This document shows positions 1 through 12,211 of a stretch of DNA of 64,000 nt, one piece after another. The stretch is from NCBI RefSeq assembly GCF_020921035.1, contig NC_063156.1, positions 29,374,283 through 29,438,282 on the forward strand. Reading direction: 5' to 3'. The notes under the pieces were generated by a model. That model did no database searches. It was not told where the DNA came from and saw nothing but the letters and a program-made list of their open reading frames with translations. The DNA is from Rhodamnia argentea. Taxonomy: Eukaryota > Streptophyta > Magnoliopsida > Myrtales > Myrtaceae. The stretch's first letter is position 1, and each line of letters starts with the position of its first letter. Position numbers and translations under genes: made by a program.

Positions 1-57
1 TAACATCATTCCGTGGTCGAACTTTACTGTTCATATACTTTCCTAGATGGGAAAGTT

Positions 58-795
58 TCAAATGACTCATTTATTACTTGTTCACACAGTTCCTATCTAT
101 ACTTTTGTTACGAAGGTCACTCAGAAGATGTTAGAGAGTCTACAGGCATGATTGTCATTTTCAAACCCTATTTTTCATCTTCCTCTGTGATGAAGCATGT
201 GTTTCTATTCTTATCTCTTACTGGTATAGGATTGAAGACCATTGTAGGTTTATCCGTTTTACCCTGTACAAGTATTTTTTACTAACTTAATGACACTACT
301 TTTCATTCCTTCTGTTTCTCTTTCTCTCTTTTGCAAGGGCTTGTCGTTGAAACCGTATTTGTGGAGAATCTTCATCCTCTGGCCTTGTCAAAATTTTCCT
401 CTTTTCTATTTTTTTTTAAATGGTATTTTTGGCTCCATCACCAAACGTGCAATTCACGCGTATGTCACATATGGTCAAAGGAGTGAATAAAAGTTTTTAT
501 GTTTATCCATAATATGTGTAATTTACACGAGTTATTAACTAGCTTTGCTTACGGCGAGACAATGTGTACGAGGCTTGAGAAGAGAAGTCTCGATCAAGAA
601 TCAAAGAACTTGAGATGCTTGCGATGAAAATTAGTGAAGAAATTGAGGTGGTCCATGTAATATCTCTTTTGACGTGGATCAAATGATTCATTTACCACCT
701 ATTCATACGGTTCCTATACTTTTGTTATCAAGATCATTGTGAAGATGTTAGAAAGTATAAATGTATGATTGTTATCTTCAAATCCTGGTTTTTTT
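58..795 (+). repeat. Dispersed direct repeat, about 115 bp, two diverged copies
   Basis: The stretches 58-175 and 680-795 align along their length. Shared blocks include tcaaatga.tcattta, ggttcctat/agttcctat, tacttttgtta, gaagatgttagaragt and atgattgt.at.ttcaaa. By eye the identity is about 75 percent. The second copy has stops in every frame, so this looks like an old repeat or decayed exon rather than coding DNA. Family unknown. Confidence 0.55.
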
Positions 796-1129
796 ATTGT
801 GTTGATTTTCTGTTTTGAATCTTGGTGAATATTGCATTAAGGGATTAATATATTTCATGCCTTTGGTTTAGTAAACTTTCTTATATTGAAAATTACAAAA
901 AAAAATTGCACTGCTTGTTAGGATAAATTAGTTTCCTAATTAGGATTTCATGTTTGGAAAATATGTGGTAGTTAGGAAAGTTTCCAAATTAGAATAGGAT
1001 TTGTTTAAATTATTTTCCTAATTTAAATTGCATAATCTCACACTTTAGATAGTTTTTATATTTTGAATTTAGAATAAAATACCAAAAAATAACACGAGCA
1101 TATCATATAGATTTAACGGCATCTTTCTT

Positions 1130-1256
1130 GTCATGTCATTATTCTTGCCATGTCATCATCCACCTAACCATTCTTGCCCTGTCATTTTGCCACGTCATCG
1201 TTTCCATGTAATTGCCATGTCATCATCATCTATGCCACGTCATATGCCATGTCATG
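1130..1256. repeat. Cluster of degenerate GCCAYGTCAT motifs
   Basis: At least seven GTCAT-ending units lie in about 127 bp, six of them starting GCC: near 1131, 1148, 1176, 1189, 1213, 1233 and 1246. Two are GCCACGTCAT, which contains the ACGT core bound by plant bZIP factors. Spacing is irregular (about 10-28 bp), so this is either a decayed minisatellite or a homotypic cluster of sites. No gene starts within 5 kb, so a regulatory role is only a possibility. Confidence 0.5.
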
Positions 1257-1803
1257 CAATCCAAGTCATATAGTGATTGCATGTTTAGTTTCATAAAATT
1301 CAAATTGCACGCTATCTTAGAAATTATAATAGTTTCTGTCATTAGGATTAGGTGTGTAGAATCTTTTGTTTGATAGGAGCAAGGATACCTAGGGCAAAAT
1401 GCATAAAAGCGAAACGTCAAAACTTTCCTGCTTTTTAATAGAAAGACAAGTAAGGCTATCTGTGTAAATGAAATATTTCACTCCATGTAGACTAGGATGG
1501 AGTAAGATTACTACTTCGCAGATAAAAACATCTTTGGTTGCCGGTTTGCCAAGATAATTTATTAGTTCAAGCCTCTGAGGAAGCTTTTAGTGTTTCAACT
1601 GGGGGAAGAACCGATACTAGATTTTTCTTTCACGTAAATCTCGGTCTGTTTGAGTGATTATAGCGGGACTGGGAATCTGTCAATTTCCCGTGAACTTACA
1701 AGCCATAACTAGAGCTGGCAAAATGGTTCCTAGACCCATTTTTTTATTCAGATTGCTATACGGATAACTTGTTTGTTGGTTTTGTTTATTGTGAAACGGC
1801 CTA

Positions 1804-1944
<141 letters not shown>

Positions 1945-2860
1945 TTAGGAATAGGCTATTCTTTAAAAAAAAAAATTACGTTGACCAAGAGATGTTAAAG
2001 CTGCATGGATTATTTGGATTGCGCCTACTATAATCATTCAGGGAGAAAATATAGAAAATCCCACGTACGGTTCTGGAATAGCCATGGAAATAGTGATGTT
2101 ATCATCGACTATGATTATCTAATAGTTCAAGTACTTGCATAACCCATATACAGATTAATTTTAAACCATCGAACTTTTGCTTCTTGCTCTAGAATCTGGT
2201 CCACACCTCCCTCATCCACACGCATCATCGATGCTCGGCGTCACGGTAAACTAATTGATTTCTTCTCCGTCGAGCTTTCATTATCCATCGTCAAGTCACG
2301 GACTCAAAAGGCAAACTTTCAGCTCTTCTTTATGGATGTTTGCTGGGTTTGAACCTGGCATTTTAACGTTGACAGACCGGACCAGGCCATACTTCTGATT
2401 CTGCAAAAGTTGATGCCGGACGGATCCTTTCCTCTGCTCTGGGCCTGGCCAGCCCATCGATTGCAAAGAGATCCAGCTTCACGGAGGGGGGAAAAGCATT
2501 CCTTTTGGACGTTTTACCTGGCCACCCCTCGATTACATGTAACTTCTTTGGAAAAATGAGTTCCTAAATTTATATATAAAAAAAAAGTCATAAATCTATT
2601 GCACTTTTACGAATTCATTTCTAAATCTTTTTAATTTTGTCAACTGAGTCTTCGGATTTTTCACGTTTTGTCGGTTGAGTCCGTCCGATCAATTTTGGTC
2701 GACAATCTCTAACGTGGACACCAACAGTCCTATATGACATGAGCAGCGTTAATGTAGATAATTTTTAACGATATTTTGATATTTTATGATTTTTTATTAT
2801 ATTTTATTTTTCTTTTCTTTCATTTTATGTTTTTTTTTTCAATAAAAAATGGCCAATGAG

Positions 2861-3642
2861 TAAGGATGAGATTTTCCTGTCCGGTCCGGTTAGAACCAGG
2901 AACAGGACCGATGGTCCCAGTTCTCAATTTCTGGAACTGGGGACCCGACCGAGCATCCCGAGAACCGATAATGAACTTTAAAATTTCATTTTCTTGTGTG
3001 GTTTAACGCATAGACTTTTAGCTTTCCTTTTGTTTGGCTTTGTTTAAGCTTTAGCTGCTTTACTTGTGTGATTCCTGAAATGTGAACAGTATCATTAGCG
3101 ACTGACGGCTCAATGTAGGTATCCACTTCTGGATTGCTCATATTTCTGGTTGTGGAGTCAGAGCTTGTGTTGATAGGATTAGGAATGGAGTCGTTACTTG
3201 CTCATTCAGGGGAACAAATGTAGAGAAGTGCATATCTGATTTGAGCATGACTTTACTTTCTTGGATTAATTTGTCAATTCATGGTGGCCAATGCGTGCCG
3301 CAAATACTAAAAATTGAGCTTGCATCATAGAAAAAACAGGGAAGAATCACCCATTTAGATGTTGGAAAGGATCCGATCGATGCTCGACAGATTTTGCTAA
3401 AAGATTGTGAGCTATCTGTACTAGAAAGATTGGGAAAGAAATATTACATTAATTAGATTAGGGCTACGTTTGACAATTAAAAAGAATAAAATAAATAAAA
3501 TCGGCTAGCCCAATCCTGTATGTCCGGAACCGAGAACTAGATCGCCCAACCATTGGTTCCATTTTTTAGGATCGAGAACCGGACCACCGGTCCGGTGCGG
3601 TCCGGCAATTCTTAGTCCGATCGATCCAATTTGCTCACCTTA
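2861..3642. mobile_element. Non-autonomous hAT-like element
   Basis: The left end reads TAAGGATGAG and the right end, reverse-complemented, reads TAAGGTGAGCAAA, giving imperfect short terminal inverted repeats. The flanks CCAATGAG (2853-2860) and CCAGAGAG (3643-3650) match at 6 of 8 positions, as expected of an aged 8-bp hAT target duplication. Inside are several GGTCCGG-type sub-terminal motifs and no transposase reading frame. About 782 bp. Confidence 0.55.
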
Positions 3643-3739
3643 CCAGAGAGTGTCATCGGGCTCTCGTTACCCATGCCATGTAGGACAACTATCGTCCAAA
3701 TCGGCTATTTCGATCAAAATTGATCGAGATGGACTTAAT

Positions 3740-4403
3740 TAGGGATGAGCAAATCGAATCGATCGGATCGAGAGCCACACGGACCAATGATCCGGTTCCC
3801 AACTCCAGAGGATAGTGGTCCGGTTCCCGATCCTTAATAACGAAACAAGTGGCCGTGCGGTCCAGTTCCCGATTCAGGGGTAGAGGACCGGACTGGACCA
3901 ATCGATTTTAGTTTTTTTTTTTTTTCACCCTCCTGCAAAACAAACTGCCACATTAGCTCAAGAAATCTCATATTGAAGGCCAGCCTTAACAGTAGCCTAC
4001 CTAGCCTTTCTCATCTCAGCCTCTTGATCGTCCAGCTCTCCACCAACGACGCAATTAGTGCCTGTCAATCGTCAATGCAACGTACATTTACCAGTTCAAC
4101 GGCTTTGAACTTACCGTAAGGAATGAAGCAAGAACGGAGCAATTATCCACACTTCAGTTCATAGAATAATACCTTTCCTAATCTTGGCATGAACTTGTCC
4201 ACCTGCTTCCTCAATTTTTGATTTCCACTTAGTCTGCACAAACACTACCGCAATAAATTCTACATCCAACGCGACTATAAGTTGGTTCAAAATGCTATTA
4301 TGCATATTTCCATGATTGTTCTCTAAAAAGCACGAAGAGCAAGAATCATACAATTGGATCACCAGGAACTGGATCGGACCGGACTGGGAACTGCTCGTCT
4401 CTA
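3740..4403. mobile_element. Non-autonomous hAT element with intact 8-bp target duplication
   Basis: The element is bounded by perfect GACTTAAT duplications at 3732-3739 and 4404-4411. Its left end is TAGGGATGAGCA and its right end, reverse-complemented, TAGAGACGAGCA: 12-bp terminal inverted repeats with two mismatches. This end sequence and the 8-bp duplication are typical of hAT elements. The interior carries GGTCCGGTTCCCGAT-type motifs and no transposase. It sits inside the older repeat that also received the 2861-3642 element. Length 664 bp. Confidence 0.8.
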
Positions 4404-4726
4404 GACTTAATTGACAGAATATAAAAAAATTTAGGACTCAATTAAAAAAAAAACTTAGGATTGAATTGGTATAAGTATAATAGGTTTAGAACTTTTAGAT
4501 AAATTCTCGTGTTTTGAGTGAGCCATTGTCGGTCATATAAAAATAAGTTCTTTTCCAACCACCAATCACAAGCAGAACTATTGCAATCGAGGCCGATAGA
4601 AGATGAGGAATAAATGTGTTTCCCCTAACTAAGCGCTATTGCTCCTAAGTATTTGCCCAATTTGGCCCTCTTGCATCCCAACTAGCATCCCCTACAGAAA
4701 GCTAAAACCTACCATAAATGATTTGA

Positions 4727-4922
4727 AATTTTTTTTTTCGAAAAATCATATTACTTGAAATAATTAGTTAATGAAAAGTATTTTCATTGTCGACAATAAT
4801 TTATGTCTAAATATTTTTGTAGAAGATGAAAATATTTTTCGTTAATTCACTTTCGTGAACAATACAATCGATCACTTTTTAAAAAATACTTTCAAAATCA
4901 TTTATTTTTTACGAAACAAAGG
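4727..4922. mobile_element. MITE, member of a three-copy family in this window
   Basis: AT-rich segment with the internal pattern ..aatga(a)aagtattttcatt..gacaataatt.. and an end resembling acgaaacaaag. It aligns by eye with 49438-49678 and 51153-51400. Those two copies have matching empty sites in the paralogous duplication, which supports the family being mobile. The ends of this copy are decayed and coordinates are approximate. Confidence 0.45.
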
Positions 4923-6160
4923 GAAAATTACCCTCATTTTTAATTCTTCTTAAACGGCGGTAGTAGTTTTACCCGAGAATTAGAACACGCTATCCATCCT
5001 CGCCCGGTTAAGTTGCCGACTAAGTGAGGAGTTCACTTAGAAAATCTAAAATTAGTTAGTCATTCTCTATTGTGCTCGAGTGTAGTGAAGTTATTGTGTT
5101 GGTAAAAATTACTAGCTAACAATCGGGCCTCTTGGAAAATTTTAAATCAGTTTGTAACCCACTATTAGATTTGAGATTCATAAAATCCTTATTTATTTTG
5201 GCACGATAGATGCTCAGTGAATTCGAAATTGTAAGTTCGGTGGGAAGATCATCACTGGCCAACTTCGTGACCAATAATGGTTGTGGTTGCGATTTAAGGA
5301 GGAGTAGCGACAGGGCAATTCATACACAAATTGAGTTGCAACCGTTATCTCCCTCTAAATTAATTGCCTAGCTAGTTATTTTACATACCTACTCCTCTAA
5401 AATTTTCGTTTTATCTAACGATGGATTGTCTAATGGCACGAAACGGACATAATTAACTAAACCATTTGTCCTTTCTGTGTCGTGTTTACCAAAATATATC
5501 CGGTCGGATCGATTGACGATACGAAAATATTGGAATCATGACAATCCCGAACATGATGTTTTAGGTTTGGTGGCCGACTCGATCCATCGATTGGTCGAGT
5601 TTACTTTTGACATTGGTAACCAGCAATGTCTTCTACTTTCGTGTTCCACGAAAACTAGTAAATATATAGGAGATGCGAATCTATAACTTGGAACAGGAAA
5701 AGACGAATATGCTCACGGGGTTTTATCTAACATATAACTTAGGTAAATATTGATAATTACATACTCCTCCATTTTGGATACGAGATATCGTGATATTTTC
5801 TTTTCAAGTGAAATAGATTTACTAACTTGTCCACAAAAAAAAAAGTTGTTGATGATGACAAAAAAAAAAAAAAAATAGCCAAGGAAAGTCTTTAATTAGG
5901 AAAGAAAATGGGTGGCCGGATTACGATATCTACCGACCATGCTTAACTATCGACGATAGCAACAAAATCAATCAAATTGGCTGTCAATTTTTATTTAAAT
6001 ATAAATTAGGGAAATATTTACACTTTTTTTTTGGTCGAAAAATATTTACAATTTAACGGTCAACATAATAAAGCGTGGGAATTCCAACCTGGAGACCTGT
6101 TAATGACTTTCCATTCCTTCCTCTCCGCCTGCCTCCAAAATTTCAAAATTGCTTTCCCAG
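4923..6160. other. Intergenic stretch without recognised genes
   Basis: I see no supported gene, RNA gene or complete repeat here. The 69-residue open frame at 5477-5686 starts from a non-ATG context and has no recognised similarity. Poly-A runs occur near 5833 and 5861. Confidence 0.55.
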
Positions 6161-6187
6161 TTTCGACCTCTCCGCCATTCTTCTCCT

Positions 6188-6339
6188 CCTTCAAGTTTCA
6201 TCCTCTCTCTCTCTGTCTCTCTAATCAATCCTGACATCAATGAGCGATCTTAAACCCTAACGTCCCTCTCGTCTCGAGCTCCAGTCATTGACTGGTGTAT
6301 ATATGCCGTTCGACTGGTGAACTCACGACACTTGGGAAA
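6188..6339 (+). promoter_or_regulatory. Leader of the coiled-coil gene: TC-rich tract and telo-box
   Basis: A CT-rich microsatellite-like tract lies at about 6203-6222, followed by AAACCCTAA (6252-6260). This is the plant telo-box, often found just downstream of the start site of housekeeping genes. Both precede the ATG at 6340. The exact transcription start cannot be fixed from sequence. Confidence 0.5.
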
Positions 6340-9300
6340 ATGGCGACGTCGGCGTTCAGGTCCACGACGAAGAGGACACCGATCGGGGCTTCCTCGGCCT
6401 CCACCGACGGCTCCGCTTCCTCTAATCGGAGTTCAGCTCACCGCCGGTCGCGGAGCGTGAGCCGCTTCTCCCACCGGCTGGCGGAACCAGAGGATTCATT
6501 CGGCAACGATAAACCGGCTCCCAGAGGACGGTTCGTGAACACCACGCGAGGATCGGGGTTGCCGGAGATCAGCCTCGATGATCTCGCTATTGAGTTCTTC
6601 GGTTCCGAAGATCGAGGTCGGTCGAGCTTGCGGAACACTGACGTCAGCCCTAAGAAAGGGGAAACTGCTTCGCAGAGGCGGGGGAGGTCGGTTTCCAGGC
6701 AAAGGTCGAGAGTTGGTGGTGGTAAGGGTAATGTGTTTGAGGGTTCTGGTGCGGGAAGGGTGGCTGCGGAAAGTAATTCACGGCGGAGGAGGTCGGTTTC
6801 GGTGGTCCGCTGCCAGATTAGCGATTCCGAGGTGAACTTCACGTTCTTCCATTCGCATGTTTTGAGTAATTTAGTCGTGTTTTACTGTAGATCACATGTT
6901 TTTAATGGGCAAAGAAGCTACTCACTTTTGAGCTGCTTAGGGCGCGGCGTGCATGACAATAATTTTGGAGTAAAATTTCTGCTTCAAAATGCTTTTGGAG
7001 CCAAAAATTCGTTTAGTGGTGCACATTTTGGAGCATTGTGTAACTTCATTTTTCTAGCATTGTTTTGCTCTATAAGTAGTTTTGGAGCCCCACGATGAGG
7101 TAAAAAGAAATTACTTTTGCTCAGAAGTAGAAGTAGAAGAAAAATTATTTTGCCAGAAGTTGATTTCTAGAGAATTGTTGCCAGGCACCCCCTTAATCTG
7201 TGAAAATTTCCTGTGTCATTTTGTTCTTGAATATGAGAAATGCTCATTTCCATTATCTAAATTTGAAAATGCTGATGATTGAAAGGAGTATGGATTTGCT
7301 ACTAGCTTTTAAGCACATAACTTTACACCAATTCCAAGAGCGTGTCAATTACAAAAAGAAATTGACTGGCTGTCATTCCATGCTCTGTCCTCCTGATATA
7401 AGTTGAATTGGATAGTCTTTCTGTAATATAGAATCAAATGGAGCACTATACTTATTCCTTTGCTTTGTTTGCACATGATAGAGTGATGTGGACAATTCTC
7501 GCAGTTCTCTTGGTTATCCTAATAACAAGATTGTGGGTAATGGAAACAAGCAAAAGCTGCCATCACAGAAACCCTCAGCTTCAAGCAACAGACAAGCACT
7601 GAGAAGGTCTTCGAGCCAAAAGGATCTCAAGTCCTATGATGGTTATTCTGTAAGTTCTCTCATTCTGCCTGTTCGTAGCATTCAAATTTATTGGTATGTG
7701 GCTGTGGTCGCATGACAGCGGCTAACTTTCAGTTTGAACTGGCCTGCTGGCCAGTTTATGTGCTCCCTTAGTGCAACTTTTAGGATATAAATTATACTTA
7801 ACAATCTATCTTATTCTTATTAGAGCCATTCATCTGCACTGACCGATGACGAAGCGAAGGATGCTTATTTTGGGAAAAACGGAAGTGAGAGAACAATACG
7901 AGCAGTTTATGCCCTGAAGACTGTAAGTGTTTCAAAATTAAAGCTATCGTGTGTCCAGCACACTGCAGTCCTTTGCCCTTTTGCTCACAAATCTCTTCCT
8001 TTAGGCCAACCACCCAACTGGAGGGGATGTTAACACTGGGTTGTGCGAAGCAATGCGTCAAGAATTCAGACATGCTATGGAAGAGATCAAGATGGAAATC
8101 GAACAGGTCTTAAACATTTCTGTCTTGATGGAACTGTTTGCTAACTCGATTCACCTCCAGTGAGTCCTCTGTTTGATTTTCGAGTAGTATCATCAAAACT
8201 TCTCTGTACTTTGGCAATGCTTGCAGGTTGTGTTGAGAAGTAAGCCTTCTGTTGGAGCGCACGACAATTATTTAGCTTTAGAAAATTCTGATGTTCGTCA
8301 GGCTGTCTCCACCATAAGAAGAAACTACGCAACAAAGCTAGAACAGGTATGTCAGATTACCTCAGCATCCTGCTGATGCTAATATTTACCTTATTCATTC
8401 TACTATGTAAGCTCCTGTTGTGCAATTCCATAAGGTGACAATTTTTGAACATTTACTGTACTGAGACATCGATCCTATTACTTTATCGCCACTGGATATT
8501 TGAGCAAGGACTTCTTTAGTACTCTGTCTTCTTGGAAGAAGATTAGTCAATGATTTCATTACAGATTTCACTTGACACATTGACAGTCAGAGAAGCGTAA
8601 AAAGGATTTATTAGCTGAAATTATGTTGGAAGAGCAGCGTGGGAAAGAGCTCAGTCAGATTGTAAATGAATTACCTCCTGATGCAAAATCCCCTGTACTG
8701 GATAAACCGTCGCGAAACAGAAAGGTAACATTCTTTCTCTTGATTTTCAAATTTGGAATATTTACTGTTGAGTTCTGCCGCTTGGTAACTTTAGCTCATT
8801 CTCTCTCTTATAAAATCACCAGAGTAGTAATGACAAAAGCAGGACGTCTAATCATCTGGCTGACGAGGCCGAGAAATATATCCAGGAGTTCCTTTCCAAT
8901 GTGGAAGATACAGATATATCATCGTTAGATGGAGAAAGAAGTGATACAAGCTCAACTTTAGGAGGGACAACTAAGCTAGATACTTTTCAGAATCTTGCAA
9001 AATCCATGCCTCTTCCCATTGAAATGGACGGGGTTGTATTGCCATGGTTACAATGGGAAACCAGCAATGACGTCTCTCCACTATCGAGCAAGAAAAAGAT
9101 GCAGTCGCCAATGGCTTCAAGAGGTGGAATGTTGGATGCAGCTCAGGTAATGGATAGTTACTACCTGTGTCCTTTTGTTTCTTTGCTAAAAAGATTGACA
9201 GTTGATTTTTTCCCGGGTGTTGTGCTTGTATTTGTTGTCCGCCATCTTGTCGGTGGAACTTATGTTCTCGTGGTTAATCCTCCGCCCGTCCTTGTTATCT

Positions 9301-9624
9301 CTGTTTCATCTGATTTCATACCGTATCACATTTGTGAAATAGGAAGTCAATATTGCACGGGACCCGAGCTATTTTTCCTCCAGCAGTCATGGTAGTTGGA
9401 GTCCAGTAATCGTAGATAGCCCTGTAGTGGTGGTCGGAGAATCCACTGGCAGTCAATCAGGAGAATCTAGAAGATATAGTGGTAAATATCACTCAGGCTG
9501 CGAGTTTGACCTGGATAAGTACCTGAAATTTTCAAATGACGAAGATTTTCTGGTAGAAAGGTGGAGACAAAAACAGAGAATCGATTCAGGAGGTCTGCTT
9601 CTCTGTCACCAAACATTTTTTTGA
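6340..9624 (+). CDS. Uncharacterised Ser/Arg-rich coiled-coil protein, 8 exons
   Basis: Exons by consensus GT-AG sites, all introns in phase 0: 6340-6831, 7482-7649, 7824-7922, 8005-8106, 8227-8346, 8587-8724, 8823-9146 and 9343-9624. The joined product is 574 residues. Residues 1-165 are basic and Ser/Arg-rich, with repeated RSRSVSRF, RRGRSVSR and RRRRSVSV blocks resembling SR or microtubule-binding tails. Residues about 265-365 are charged and helical (EFRHAMEEIKMEIEQ, LLAEIMLEEQRGKEL), probably coiled coil. The C-terminus has DLDKYLKFSNDEDFLVERW. The ATG at 6340 is chosen because it directly precedes the conserved-looking MATSAFRSTTKRTP start; the longer frame begins at a weaker upstream codon. 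The acidic 374-481 exon carries VVLPWLQWE. It looks like a plant-specific conserved protein, but I cannot name the family or function. The clean, uniform splice pattern argues that it is a functional gene. Confidence 0.85.
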
Positions 9625-10084
9625 CCATCCACTTGTTAAGGACTCTTCCTTTCTATCAATTTTATATGCTGCATCTCTGTATAGACAATCTGGACGTATA
9701 AATTGTCTAAGTGTTGTCAGAATAAAACTTCACTTACCTAGTTATTCTTCCAAAAGATCCTGATGATTTTGTGGCTTCCGCTAATGATGCTTGTGTTTCT
9801 TTATCTTGAGATGGCTATTATGCAGAGGATGGAGAGGGGTAAATACAGCCTTGAGCAGCCTAAGTTGTTCTTTCATGACTTAATAACTATCAAATCTCTC
9901 AAATTGATCGAACCTGCCCTCTTGCATGTCTCTCCAGTTGCATTTGTAGCTCCCACTTAATCATCTAAGTCTTAACGCTTGATTGGGATACTTTGTACTT
10001 CTCTATTTCATCACTAAAAGGAAAGACCTTGTTATCCTTTTTCAGATAGTCTGATAGACAAACTGATCTTGTCATGAAAATGAT
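9625..10084 (+). other. 3' flank of the coiled-coil gene
   Basis: This stretch probably includes the 3' UTR. The open frame 9763-9960 has stops just upstream and no plausible splice link to the preceding exon, so it is not annotated as coding. Confidence 0.5.
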
Positions 10085-10572
10085 GGGAAAAGTGTCAAAA
10101 AAGTCCTAAACCTATTGCATTAGTGCCAATTAAGTTCAAAACCCTTTTTTTGTGCCAATTTAATTCTAAACTTTTGGCATTGGTGCCACTTAAGTCCTAA
10201 ACATTTTATTGGTGTCAATTTAGTCTAAACCTTTAGCATTGGTGTCAATTTAGTTCCAAATCTTTTGTATTTATGTCAATTGAGTTAATTCGGTTAATTT
10301 TGGCTGAAAATCGTTGACATGGACGTCGATTGTCTTACGTGACACGGTTGGCGTTGACTTGGATATTTTTTCATATTATTCTAATATTCTAAATAATTTT
10401 TTAAAGAATATTTTGGTTTTTTAAAAAATATTAAAAATATTAAAAAAATTCCACGTTAGCACCAGCGGTGCCAACGTAGAAATTGGTTTAGGACTGAATT
10501 GATATTAATACAAAAGATTTATGATTAAATTAACATCATTAATAGGTTTAGGAATTTTTTGACACTTTTCTC
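10085..10572. mobile_element. Long-TIR MITE, MULE-like
   Basis: The left end (GGGAAAAGTGTCAAAAAAGT) and the right end reverse-complemented (GAGAAAAGTGTCAAAAAATT) form inverted repeats that extend about 31 bp, through a CCTAAACCTATT block. The flanks (tgaaaatga against ttaaaatgg, 9 bp) match at 7 of 9 positions, consistent with a worn MULE-type 9-bp target duplication. The interior repeats phrases such as ttaagtccyaaa and gtgccaattta and has no coding potential. Relatives occur at 2550-4560 and about 51475-51660. About 488 bp. Confidence 0.7.
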
Positions 10573-12211
10573 TTAAAATGGCCGTTACTTATCACTCATT
10601 TGTTTCTCAGGGATTTGCTTAGCTTGCTTGCTTCTTTAGCCTCTTTTATCTTTTACCGTCGCTCCTCTAGCGATCACCTGCATCAAAATGTCCAGCCAAA
10701 AAAGAATTTATGTCCGAGTAAGCACAAGTCACGGCTAATTAGCGAGCTATACTCTTGTTAGAGATTGTTCTTCGAGAAATAAAAATATTGGACTCAGCAT
10801 TGATCACAACGCAGAACCGAATTTCCCTCACACCATCATTGCTGGGAAAAGATGGAAGATGCAGACGGAACTTGCTTGTGCCAATTTGCTGTGTTATTTA
10901 TTGCCAATCCATGATAAGTCGGGCCAAAACATGCCTTTCAAAAAGGGTTTAAAATCTATCTTATAGACCCGGTTTCCAAACTCAAGTCAAGAGAGTAATT
11001 TCTAAGTCCTTCAATTTTATTAAACCGAAAGTCGCACTTTGTCCAGTCCTCCAGTGGGCAAAATCTGTCCTGAAATGGTCTACAGACTCTTCTCGTTTTT
11101 AAACGAAGCAAGTATGGCTCGTGTGATGCTGGGAAAGAGGGGATCATCATGTCTATCTTGAAGGACGTTTATGGATAAACTTTGAGTGAGTTTCATTATC
11201 GCCAAGGAGTTCTTCAATAACATCCTTTTATCTCAACAAAAGAAAAGATTCAAATACATGATTTGGGCGCCGTAACTCAAATGATTGTGTTTCTATCTAC
11301 TAATTCGTCGCCGAATCAAATTTGAAGTTATGATGGATTATCGAGATCAGTCAAATTTAAAATTACATTGATAGGAAAATAGCTTAGCAATTTTCTTTTA
11401 AAAATAAAACACAAGAGATAGAGAGAGAAATTAATTATATCCATATATGTGTAATTCAAGATCACTTGGAGGGGTCTAACCCACATAAAAAGAAGAAGAA
11501 GAAATTCGCTTGGCAGGAAAAAGAAAAGAAAAACCAAATCAAGTACAAAGCGCACCAGTTCCCTACATTTGCCTTGAAATGACATGTTCACTAGGAAGTA
11601 CCGACTGAACAAAATGAATCTACCATAATGGAATCGAGGCCTGGAATATGATTCCGATACAACTTTGATAGGTTAATGGATTCAAAATCTAATTTTCAGC
11701 AAAAAGATGGGGGAATAAATTTGACAGACACACAGAGAAAGAGCTGAACAGTGAACAAAGTCAGCTTTAATATTCTTAAGACTTGGTCACAATTCTCTCA
11801 TCAATCTGGAAGCCACATAAATTCCATATTGGCCCCAGTCCAAATCGGATCCAAGCTCTCCTTAGAGAGTTACGTAGTCGTATAGAATTGGATGCACCTA
11901 TTCATGTTAACTCAATACATCACGATCGTCGGATCGTGTGAATCCCACGTTGGATCTAAGAAAATCAAGGGCTTTGGTGCATTGACTCGCATGAACTCGA
12001 TGTATCTTAAAAATTTTCCTAGATTCTGTTGCTAACAGAATAAAAGATCCCGAGATATTTCGAAACTCTTAGCTATCTTTTCCATCTCTACACACCTTAC
12101 TCGTTCCCTTAGCTTTTTCTACAGAAATTCCTGATGTGAAAAGATAAGAAGAGAAAGAGAGAGAGGCAGAGATTGAAATCAAGGATCAATCGCTCCCCAA
12201 CAAGAAGAAAA
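10573..12211. other. Intergenic and leader region upstream of the LHT gene
   Basis: No supported gene. Minus-strand frames at 10956-11150 and 11328-11612 are low-complexity and unrecognised. The last 100 bp (about 12110-12211) are purine-rich (gagaaagagagagag) and probably form the 5' UTR. A short ATG-TGA upstream frame occurs at about 12134. Confidence 0.5.

Larger units (their letters stand above)
2550..4560. repeat. Old MULE/MITE-like repeat, split by two hAT insertions
   Basis: The left part (about 2550-2860) and the right parts (about 3651-3739 and 4412-4560) together resemble the complete repeat at 10085-10572. They share the pattern of 'not-yet-decayed' blocks: ..aattttggtcgacaa.., ..cgtggacrycra.., ..ttaggactcaatt.. 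and ..ataggttta... . The body is interrupted by two separate hAT-type elements (2861-3642 and 3740-4403). Outer ends are approximate because the terminal repeats have decayed. Confidence 0.5.
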
